Shown: positions 49,131-58,300 of the stretch, one piece after another
How positions within the stretch are numbered: the first letter of the stretch is position 1
How the letters are laid out: each line of letters starts with the position of its first letter
From: Branchiostoma floridae
Taxonomy: Eukaryota > Chordata > Leptocardii > Amphioxiformes > Branchiostomatidae
Assembly (NCBI RefSeq): GCF_000003815.2
Contig: NC_049979.1
Coordinates: 14,428,394-14,492,393, forward strand
Direction of reading: 5' to 3'
Length of the DNA: 64,000 nucleotides
Notes under the pieces: model-generated
Database searches by the model: none
Seen by the model: only the letters and a program-made list of their open reading frames with translations
What the model was told of the DNA's origin: nothing
Position numbers and translations under genes: made by a program

Positions 49131-50680
49131 CACAGAAAAAACATGTGACATAAGAGACACTCCCGACACTTGACGGTAACAGATGGGTGGTCAGGTGATT
49201 TGGCTTCCCGCGTTGGTTGGACGAATGGTCTGTGCGTCAATAAGCTTGGGTCGACAAAAAGACCAGATGCAGTGCATTTGATATTCTCTGGTAAGCTAAC
49301 CAGGGCCAGTTTTCTCTATCCATTCTATAATCACTTGATTTCGATGGCTATCAATTTTAGGCAATTACTGTGTCCATACGCCCACAGTTGATCGGATTAG
49401 CCGCGCAGGATAATTATATAAGTCAGTGACCCGGACGATCGACATCATTTATATTCTTGCGGAAAACCCAACTTACACATGGTAGCGCTATTACTGGTTA
49501 CTATGGCTTACCCGGCTTCGGTCTGCTTTAGCGGCAGAAATAACTCCTACCCCCGGCTGGACCGGCTGAAGAAGTCATAACTACACTCCTTTGATGTCTA
49601 CAATTAATAAAATTAGTTGATCATGACAAAAATTTCTCCAGAGAAGCTGATTGGTCGGGGAAGGTTCAGCCGGATCCTTTGACAATTAATTCCTTCTACT
49701 CTAAGCCCAGATATGTCTCTATTCAGTTTCCGTCGCATGTAATGACTTTTTTCCATGAACATGAAGATCATCTTTTGGAGCCAGACTCACTCGTTTACAT
49801 CTTATGGAGCAGAAAAGCACGCGTCGAGTGACACGATCCAACTGTAGCCTGACTAAATCGCGCTCCTAGCGGCCGGCCTGACAGTACAGTTGTCGACGGG
49901 AGGGGGTCATTAACCCCATCCAGCGAGAGGTTGTGTAAACAGGCTAGATTTCTAACTGGGGGGAGGGGAGGGGGGGGGGTTCATCAAGTACGAACACACA
50001 GTATATCACAGTCTCATCAAGGAACAAACTTTCCTGAGTCGTGAGGACAAATGGGTATTTATTACATCGGCGAAACATATAACATTAATTGTGCATGAAA
50101 TGTTCAATACGTCCGATCTTTAGAGGGACAGGATCAGGAATGCGAAGGAACATGCAGATAAAGGAATACATCTTGGCATCAGACTATACAGGAAGGGCGG
50201 ATAAACATGAGCGAACTGATGACGTTCTTTGTGCTAATGAAACGCTGAATGTTCTGATCGACTCTCCACGGACTGTTATTTCATTAGCTCTGTACAGCTG
50301 GGATTTGCTTCTGTCCTAGATTGAAATAATCTCGGCTGTCGCCAAGGAAGCTAATTTTCCGGCCCCTCCATTGAGACTACCTCCTACACATCAGTTACAG
50401 ACGGACAGCCCTGATATTTGATAGATGCAGTTCGCGTAAGTTTCCAGGAAAACAGGAGGCTGATGACGTCAAGTAAGATGGTATAAACGGCCCAAATCCT
50501 TTTTAACATAAGGTGTCATCTGTTCTTTTCTACAGGTAAATGAACTCGGCTGAGAATCTTTCTCATTACTTGTCTAAAGACGGTTTATTATGTATTTCAA
50601 TGTGTGGGGGCAGTTGGCACGAAATGCAATATCGCATTCAATTAACGCCCTAAAAATGGGCAAAGGCGGTATAAAATATC
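49131..50680. other. Intergenic region between six-Cys genes A and B
   Basis: It holds a plus-strand TATA-like TAATTATATAAG (49411-49422) and, 57 bp on, a small ORF (listed separately). There is also a G-run (49959-49979, potential G-quadruplex), a full CRE TGACGTCA at 50464-50471 and a TATA-like GGTATAAACGG about 10 bp beyond it on the plus strand. None is tied to a proven transcript. Confidence 0.4.
49479..49580 (+). CDS. Speculative 33-residue secreted microprotein
   Basis: ATG to TAA over 34 codons. A hydrophobic start (MVALLLVTMAYPASV) that looks like a very short signal peptide is followed by a single Cys and a basic tail (SYPRLDRLKKS). A TATA-like element lies about 60 bp upstream on the same strand, divergent from the gene A promoter. 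It resembles no family I know and could be chance. Confidence 0.18.
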   Translation: MVALLLVTMAYPASVCFSGRNNSYPRLDRLKKS

Positions 50681-50686
50681 TTTATT
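50681..50686 (-). terminator. Poly(A) signal overlapping the stop codon of six-Cys gene B
   Basis: The minus strand reads CAGTAATAAAG, so the stop TAA (50687-50685) overlaps AATAAA. If used, the 3' UTR would be only about 15-25 nt. Confidence 0.45.
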
Positions 50687-51359
50687 ACTGAGTCCGATGC
50701 CGATAAAGGTATCTTGCTTTGAAGGAGGATCGCTTCTTTTCTCCAGATTCCAGGATGAAGTGGCAGAAGTCGCGCGGGACCAGAGACGGTATGCTCTGGG
50801 TACAGAAGTTCACACACAGCTCGCCGCCACCTCTCGCCTCCCATAGCAGGGTTCCCTATGAAAGGATGCAGACGACAATGGCACAAGAACAGGACTTTTG
50901 TTTGCGTCGGCTGAATTCGTCCACGAATGAAAGACTCTGAAAAAGTGATGGCCTGTAGATTTGGAACTGATTGTAATACCCATGCTTTTGGTCATATCAC
51001 ACCAGGCGTGCCTATACTCTAAATGATTAATGTGGGTGGGGTTGTCATCAAACTTTTACAAGTGACGAGACTATGTTGTATTTGGACCTTTAAGTCCGAG
51101 TAGCACAGCTACGGGATAGCGAACCCTGCGTTTGAGTACAAATATCTATAAAAGTAGAACTGGTCACAACAGAAAGGACGGAACTAGAATAAGCTACAGA
51201 GTCGCTAACCAACAGAGTCTGACGTACCTTGTGCAGTTCATTACAGCCGAGACAAAGCAGTGCGCAGTTGGTGATGTCAGTGATCCATATTCCAGCGGAG
51301 ACGCCAGAAATGAGCAGCACGCAGACTGAGAGGCACGTGTACAACTGTGATGCGGCCAT
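50685..51359 (-). CDS. Six-Cys secreted protein B, opioid-precursor-domain-like (100 aa)
   Basis: Two coding exons, 51359-51228 (44 codons) and 50855-50685 (57 codons with stop), joined in phase 0 (CACAAG|GTACGT ... CCTTTCATAG|GGAACC). The Met codon directly follows an acceptor (TTTCCGTGCAG|ATGG). Exon 1 gives a signal peptide (SVCVLLISGVSAG), then TNCALLCLGCNELHK, parallel to gene A's CLMKCLGCSQMFE. Exon 2 gives GELCVNFCTQ and, 12 residues on, DFCHFILE. Spacing is C-x3-C-x2-C-x18-C-x3-C-x12-C; the final C-x3-C-x12-C equals that of human PENK, PDYN and PNOC as I recall them. A C-terminal KKR site is followed by SSFKARYLYRHRTQ, a candidate released peptide. No YGGF or FGGF. It is a tandem paralogue of gene A. 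Confidence 0.75.
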
Positions 51360-52900
51360 CTGCACGGAAACATCACAGAGACATGGGCCGTCAATAGCAG
51401 GTTTTAAAATCAAAATTGAAAAGTCCAGAACAGCACTGTGCTGTTCTCAGCAAAATGGCCGCTCCACGCTTTACTTTAAAATTGTTTTCTCGGTAAGTGG
51501 TAGGAGAATAAGCTCCTTCAGAGACACTATCAAACTCTGTAACCTTTTTTTCAACCTGGGACAATAATCATTACTGTTGGTGTTGCTGCTTTAGCCAATT
51601 ATTGTTCTTCGCCAAAGATTGAGTCTAAGCTGAACAAGAACTGAAAGAGTGAGACGACATGGCTTTTTGCCCCTCTTCATCGGAGATTGATTCGCCAATT
51701 ATAGAATAGTCCATTTCAAGTCACCGAGAGGGATTTTACATACATGTAATATATGTGATAAGTTTGAATCGTTTTTAATGAAATATATCTAAGCGACAAT
51801 AGGTCTTCATTAAAAGAAGTGAACATAACATTTTGAAAAATCTTCAAAGTGGTTGTGCAGGAGACTGTTCAGGAGAATTGTTTTCATCTCAACCATTTAC
51901 AAAATGTAACAAATGATGGTAAAAATGGTAAATTAGGGTAGAATGTTATCTCCACTACTAGAAAAAGTATTGGAATTATTATCTTCATCATCATCAATAT
52001 TTCGAAAGTCCTACACAACCGGAGAAATATTCAGGAAGTTGAAATGACGTTCAAAATATTCCCAAACAAATAATTACAAAGAATTGGGTTGACACTGTGA
52101 TATCGTATTAATGATACTTGACGACAATGATTGAAACTCTTCAGAATTTCTCTACTTTTTGTTTTACCCTAACGTCCAAGGACAAACCAAGGACAAGGTT
52201 AAACCAAGGACAATAATCTTGAAAAAAAAACACTCGCAACTTTTTTGAGCCTCTGGCTTCACAAACGTGGCTGGCCAGTCACTGGCAAGGCTTTAGACCT
52301 CCTCAGTAATTACCATGAAAACTCCAACACCGAACCTTCAAAGATTTCTCACAGGAAACGAGATAGGAACGGCATCGATAGGGAACAAAGCCACAATTGG
52401 TGATCTGTACTGTACGATTTCAAAGAAATGAAGGGTCGACTAATAACAACACCCACACGGTAGGATCAAGGTGTTCTCAATAATATGATAAAAAGTACGT
52501 CTGTGCTGTTCTAACTGGTTTAAAGCGCCGGACGCAGCTGGTAAGGGATGATTTGGAACCTTAGGGTTGATGTTACCGCACGTACAGACGATGTAACCCC
52601 AGCCCTGCCTACGCCGGGAGTGATTGGCCAGGAGAGTCAGCCAATGTGATAGCTAACATTTTATCCTTCTGCTCCCAGCCAACGCAGTTATTCTGGTAGA
52701 AACTAGCTAGTGCAACCCGTCGGTTATTGTCATTATCATTGTTATAAACTTCCAGCAACGTAACCTGGTTCGTCACACCAGCCTACAAGCAATGCTCTCT
52801 GACACGGTCTGCTGCATTGAATCTCCACGGCAATAGACACCGCCACTTTCATGCAGTCAGCCTTCGAGCATTATTATAGGGCAAAAGCGTCGGTCGTAAA

Positions 52901-53107
52901 TTAAGGCTAACGTCACATTTCCAAACCGGGGCCCGGCCGAGCTGTTGGAACCGAAAAAAAGGAATGTATACGTAGAATTACACAGAAATAATGCCAATGA
53001 CTATTCTCTTGCCCACGTCTTGTGTAGTTTGGTGTCTTTTATATCGTACTTTTCGTTCCCGAAAGCTGCCGGGCCGGGCCCGGTTGAAAATGTGACATGG
53101 GCCTAAA
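52901..53107. mobile_element. MITE of about 207 bp in the leader intron of gene B
   Basis: GC-rich inverted ends: TTAAGGCTAACGTCACATTT then CCAAACCGGGGCCCGGCC at the left; the mirrored right end reads TTTAGGCCCATGTCACATTT then TCAACCGGGCCCGGCC. Similarity runs about 60 bp inward. A TATAAAAG on its minus strand is a by-product of its sequence. Family unassigned. Confidence 0.7.
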
Positions 53108-53356
53108 CGGGAGCAACGGGGTCTTTATTGTCCCACCAACCTCTCGGGCAAATCATACTTCTAACGTCTATTCGCCTTTAACAGATATGTCTGATTCAGA
53201 CTGGTGAAGGAGACATCATATCACCTGTTGATGCAGACCAAAGAGTCTTATCTATCAATCTGCCTGAAGAAATATTATCTGATGTGATAGATCTTCTATA
53301 TACAGTCATATAAAGTCTCAGGTAATCATTACCAAGATGTGGAAATAAAAGCTTAC

Positions 53357-53420
53357 CTTCCGTTACCGTGGCGATCGGATGGAGACGAGGACGTGTTACA
53401 GGCTGAGCTAGGACGAGCCG
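53357..53420 (-). other. Non-coding leader exon of six-Cys gene B
   Basis: Begins about 30 bases after the TATA box and ends at a strong donor ACGGAAG|GTAAGC (53357). It would join the coding exon at 51359 over a 2.0-kb intron. The position and GTAAGC donor mirror gene A, supporting duplication of a whole gene with its promoter. Confidence 0.55.
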
Positions 53421-53448
53421 ATGAGAGGTGTAAGAGTGATGGGCCTCC

Positions 53449-53456
53449 TATATATA
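53449..53456 (-). promoter_or_regulatory. TATA box of six-Cys gene B
   Basis: TATATATA on the minus strand within GCAGTATATATAGGAGG. GC-richer flanks and correct spacing to the leader exon donor make it a good core promoter candidate. Confidence 0.55.
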
Positions 53457-55167
53457 CTGCGTTATGTATGCGCAGGTGAGTGAAACTGCGTAAGGACGGT
53501 GGTAAGGAAGGCGTGGCAAAGCTTTGCCTACGCACAGACTAATGGGGCAATAAAGGCTGACGTGTTAGACGGATCTTCGGTCGATCCCACGGCTTCGTTG
53601 CTAATTGCATCTCCAGGGCTTAAGAAACTTCACATCGCTGATCGTCCCTGTGTTACCAGCAACCGGCGAGACAGACAGCCGTCAAAACGACATATGGATT
53701 TACCTATTCAATTTTTTTTCGTTTGCATTGCATATCCTCCCGGTAATGACTTACAGGCTCTCTCATAATGTATCGAGATTTAGATATCTAACAATCTGGT
53801 TCGCAAATCGAGTTGATTGTTGATAGTCAAGTAGCAAAGAATAGGCTACAATTTTTAAGACTACTTTAGAATATCAAACAAACTTTCGGTATCGTTCATT
53901 TCTGATTACCCTTGGTAACCAAACTTAGTGTGATAGTGGATGAGCACTAAAGCTGTATCCCCGTGCGTCTTTCCTGTAATCGCCAATAGCTTAGCCAGAA
54001 GCGCAGTGAAGATGCTACTTCCTTCTAATTGGACCCATGGACTCATTAACACCTATTTCTTCATGTTGTGTGAAGTGCGTCATGTAAATGGATCGCACTT
54101 GAAAACACGTCTGGGAGCAGACGTTTGGAGTTGAAAACAGAAAAAGGCAATTAGACAGCGCCTACTTGCGTCAGTGCAGCAGGTCTATTATCTTACATCT
54201 GGATTGTGATTAGTTATGAGTACTGGTTCGGAGCCTTCCTCGTATAGTCAGTAGGATGAAATTCAAGTCTGTTATTTATCTTAATAAGGCGGAGGTAATA
54301 ACACATTTTGCGCCAACAAACAGAACATACGCGGTGGTGTTGCGTAGGCATCGGCTGAGATGATAGTATGCCAGTACCAAGGACATGGACTGTGTGTCCA
54401 TGTCGCATCTGTCCTACCAACGCAATCAGCCAAACTTCCTGTCCGCACATCACTGCAAAAGTCCTCGGACATTTTCCTGTTACGAAGACAAAATAGTTCA
54501 ATCTCTATCTTGATGGCCAAAACCACATGCGGTGCCTTGATAACTGAAAGTTATATTTTTCCTTATTCAAATGACCTTCAGTAATTATCACACCTGCAAC
54601 ACAAGGCGTCTGATTTATGTGAACACGGGAAATGAGTCACTAGAGATCTAAATTCTACATGAATGATGTTATAAATTCGATTTCATAAGATGAAACGACG
54701 AACACAAGTAAATTGCCGCTATTCATTCTCAGCTGTAACCAATTAACACATACTAGTAAATCTATTTTTTTCATTTCAGCATCTAACAAAATTACACATG
54801 ATAGTTCCGATGCCGTATGATGCGAGTTAATCATAACGTTATATCTATGTGCAGCTCTTCCTATTCAATGTAGGTTATCAACGAATTTACGAATTTATCA
54901 ATGCACTTTGCTTTACCGATCATCTTTTGCCGTTGCTCTCTCTCTCTAGTTGATAAGCATGGACATTGCTTTTATTTAATCACCACACCATATCATACCA
55001 GTTTTCCACCTTGGCCGTAACGTTCTAAATTCGCATTCCTTCTAAAAGTCTACAGAAACATATCATGCAAACACTATACAACCCTCGATAAAAATTTTGA
55101 CAGTATATTCGATAAGTTTTGTTACCATCGAGGTCTGAATTTGCTGTAACGTGTAACAAGGAGTTAT
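53457..55167. other. Intergenic region upstream of NDUFAF5
   Basis: I see no coding exon, RNA gene or transposon termini. A/T-rich with short random ORFs on both strands. Confidence 0.5.
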
Positions 55168-55208
55168 GTAATGATAGGGCAAGCGCACCACGCTTGCCCT
55201 ATCATTAC
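55168..55208. repeat. Perfect 18-bp-stem palindrome with 5-nt spacer
   Basis: GTAATGATAGGGCAAGCG (55168-55185), spacer CACCA, then the exact inverted copy (55191-55208). It lies about 45 bp before the presumed NDUFAF5 promoter. In DNA it could extrude a cruciform; in RNA it would form a perfect hairpin. The in-frame ATG inside it is not the NDUFAF5 start. Confidence 0.9.
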
Positions 55209-55250
55209 CTTTGTAACAGGTGCATTGTACCCAGCATGCTTCGCTGTTCC

Positions 55251-55261
55251 AATATGGCTGC
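55251..55261 (+). promoter_or_regulatory. YY1-type promoter motif of NDUFAF5
   Basis: AATATGGCTGC resembles the AANATGGC YY1/initiator motif common at TATA-less starts of mitochondrial and housekeeping genes. It lies about 100 bp before the chosen Met codon. Confidence 0.4.
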
Positions 55262-55359
55262 GCCCAGGTGATCGGAAAGGTTTTCTTGCTTCCCCTCGAT
55301 TTTGGACCTATAAGCTTTGCAGCAAACTTTTATTCACATGTAATGCAAAGATAAGAAAA

Positions 55360-58300
55360 ATGGAGACGCTGTGTCAGCCCAGGAATGTCATTTATTTGAT
55401 GTACAGGTTGCGTTGTCGCCAAGGATGGTTTGTCAAAGAGACAGGGGGAGGGGCGGGAGTTTTGAACCGGTATTTCTCAGGGCAAAGCTATCGCACAACA
55501 CAGCTGGGAACCAGGACTAATCACACATCTTGGTGTGTCCGAAATAAAACTCACGAATGGAAGACTCCTGTATCCGCTGCTGTTCGGTTGATGCATGCCG
55601 TGAGGCAGGGTGAAACTGTCATGAACGTTTTCGACAGAAAAACCAAACGGAAACAGAAGAACTGGACGGCCAGCCGGCCAGATCACGAAGACTTCGACTA
55701 TCTAAGGGACGAGGTAGGAACAGAATGATGTCTTCTGTGTAACAGTGGGGGTTCAAGTAGTGCTAACTGACCATGCCAAACGCCTGTCAGGCTTTTGGGT
55801 CTGTCAGTTACGCTGCTATAGTGTTGTGATCCTAAGGACCCGGGTTCGATTCCCGGGTCGGTCAGGATGTTAGTATATATTGTTTCTTTCCGTTCTACTC
55901 GCCCGTTCTGTTGTTTCATCTGTCTTATCTGAACCTGAAACCAGTAGACATAGCACCAACGACACGCCGTGCTATCGTGTGATCCAGTGGTTGAGTAAAT
56001 GATTCTAGGTAATTTTTTACTTATCAATTAGATTGGTCTAAATGATATGGAATGTTGTTGCTGCCATATTATCACAACTTAAGTTGAGATGTCCTCCATC
56101 AACAGTTTGACTTGAAGATTGTTTTTGTTGCAGGTTGCCTACAGAATTGCTGACAGAGTGTGTGACGTCAGTAGGTAGGTGAGGCGGCTGCTAAGTCATC
56201 GACCTTGGCCAACAGCAATAATATACAAACAACACAAAACAAGTCTTTTGACAGCTCCTTTTGAAGGAGACATGATTATTCCAACATATTTCCTGACAAA
56301 AATTGCCCTAACATTGCTTTTGTCATGCCAAATCTGTGACTTAGAAAAGATAAGTATGAAAGCTTCTCGTGTCACTGCTGAGGTTTGTGTGCACTCCAAT
56401 GGTTCCAATGGTTTTCCTGTCTCTAGCCTGGTATTCAGACATTTTAACGTAACGTTATAGTTCCCGAATCTCTTCTGTCCTTTCTGCATTTGACTATGTA
56501 ATGTTAACATTACAATTTGCAGTGAAACTAGCATACTAGTGTTGGAACAGCTGGCAATATGTTCACAAGATGAACTGAAGACATGACTTGATGACTGCCA
56601 TTGTTTTTGTATCCCAGAAAATTTCCTGTTGCTCTTGACCTTGGCTGTGGGAAAGGTTACATCAGCAAGTATCTGAATAAGGTGGGGATGATCACCTTTT
56701 AAATGAACTTTTCAGATGTTTGTGTTTGTAGTACAAGAGCTATTATAAATGTGACAATCCTGAGTCATAGCAAGTGTACATATTATGTACTCCTTTGATA
56801 ATCATCTGTTCTTTTTTTTTACAGGATATTGTAGAAACATTATATCAATGTGACACATCGGAAAAAATGCTGGAACATGTGAGTATAGTTGCATAATATC
56901 AGATAGAATATTAACCTAGTCTGATAAATTGTGATCTACTGAGTCACTGACTGTCAGGATATATGATTTGGATTAGCCTTCACCAAACTAACTATGCTGG
57001 CTGAAACATAGTAAATGTTAGCCAAATTGGGAGAATAATTTGCCTGAAAAGATTGACCACCATGGGATTTTATCTGGCTACACAGCTATGTTACCTTGAA
57101 CATAGGCTGTTTTTGCTGAATTTTATGATCTATAACTTTGTTCTATTTGTACAGTAATATGCCTGCAACTTTCTTCAGACTTAGAACCCTGAGGCTTGTA
57201 TTTATTGTAACCTATGACAGTATTATTTCCTGCAGGCAACAAACCGACCTTCAGAAGTGCCAACCTTGACCTTCCAGGCAGATGAGGAATTTCTTCCGTG
57301 CAAAGACAACAGTCTGGACCTGGTGGTCAGCTGTCTGAGGTAATGTGATTACATTTGAATCTGAATCACACATACCCATGTGGTAGAAGGGTATATAAAT
57401 TATAGTACAGTAGAGTTGTTATTAGTTTTAAGTACATGCTGTATGAAGAACTTACTGCTTTGAGCCATGGCACTCAAGGAATACCGGTACTACCCTTTTT
57501 AAGACTCAACAGGCTATAGATGGCATGTCAGGTTGGGATTTGGAACTCAATCTTTTTTCCTATAAGTAGGATTTCTAACCTCTGAACCATTCTACGTTCA
57601 AATCATGCACTACTCCGAGTGAATGTAATGATTGCACATGTCGCTACTGTGTTTTCTTGATTAAAGCATGCCCGTAGCCAGGGGGGGTTCGGGGGGTTCG
57701 GAAGAACCCCCCCACATGCTCAAAGGTCCGCTTTTTCACACTCAAAGGTCCACTTTTTCATGCTCAAAGGTCCACTTTTTCATGTCCAAGATTTTTTTCA
57801 AAGGCATGACTGATTTGCATTATTCACTAATAGACATTTCATTCAATCCTAGTGAGTCTATCAGCAAAATTTGCCCCCAGAAAGTGCAGGAAATGGCTTT
57901 TCAGAGGGTCCAGATTTCACAATTTCCCCGGACCTCCATTGCAACGCCTCCCACCTTTGGTATCAGACATGGCGAAAATATGTCGGGGGAGTCGGCCTCG
58001 AAGACTTATGCCAAAAACCTTTTGTATTTTAAGACAAATTCCATTGAACTTAGCCAGCGAATTTTGCCCGTCAAAATGCAGGAAATGGCGTTTCAGAGGG
58101 TTATGATTTCAATTTTTCCAGGGGGAGCATGCCCCCAGACCCCCCTAGGCAGCTCACGCCTTCGGCGTGAGTCTCGCGCCTGCGGCGCTCGATGGTCCCA
58201 CAAGTACTAAAAAGAACCCCCCCAACCAAAATCCTGGCTACGGGCATGTAAAGTACCCACCCCAATTATGATACACCCCTCCAATTTTTTCCATCGATCT

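Noticed and set aside
53020..53050. Minus-strand TATAAAAG as promoter of another secreted gene
   Set aside because: It lies within the 52901-53107 MITE near its inverted repeat, with no leader exon or donor after it.
55171..55359. Longer NDUFAF5 N-terminus starting inside the palindrome
   Set aside because: The ATG lies in the perfect hairpin and the translated segment covers a YY1-type promoter motif. The Met at 55360 gives a typical presequence and a length closer to the family.
55837..55859. Functional tRNA gene
   Set aside because: Only a T-arm with B box is clear. I could not build matching acceptor, D and anticodon stems, so it is kept as a SINE/tRNA-like remnant.
57668..58210. 180-codon open frame in NDUFAF5 intron 5
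   Set aside because: It starts within the terminal repeat of a MITE and runs through its internal repeats. No known protein similarity, and conserved NDUFAF5 exons flank it.
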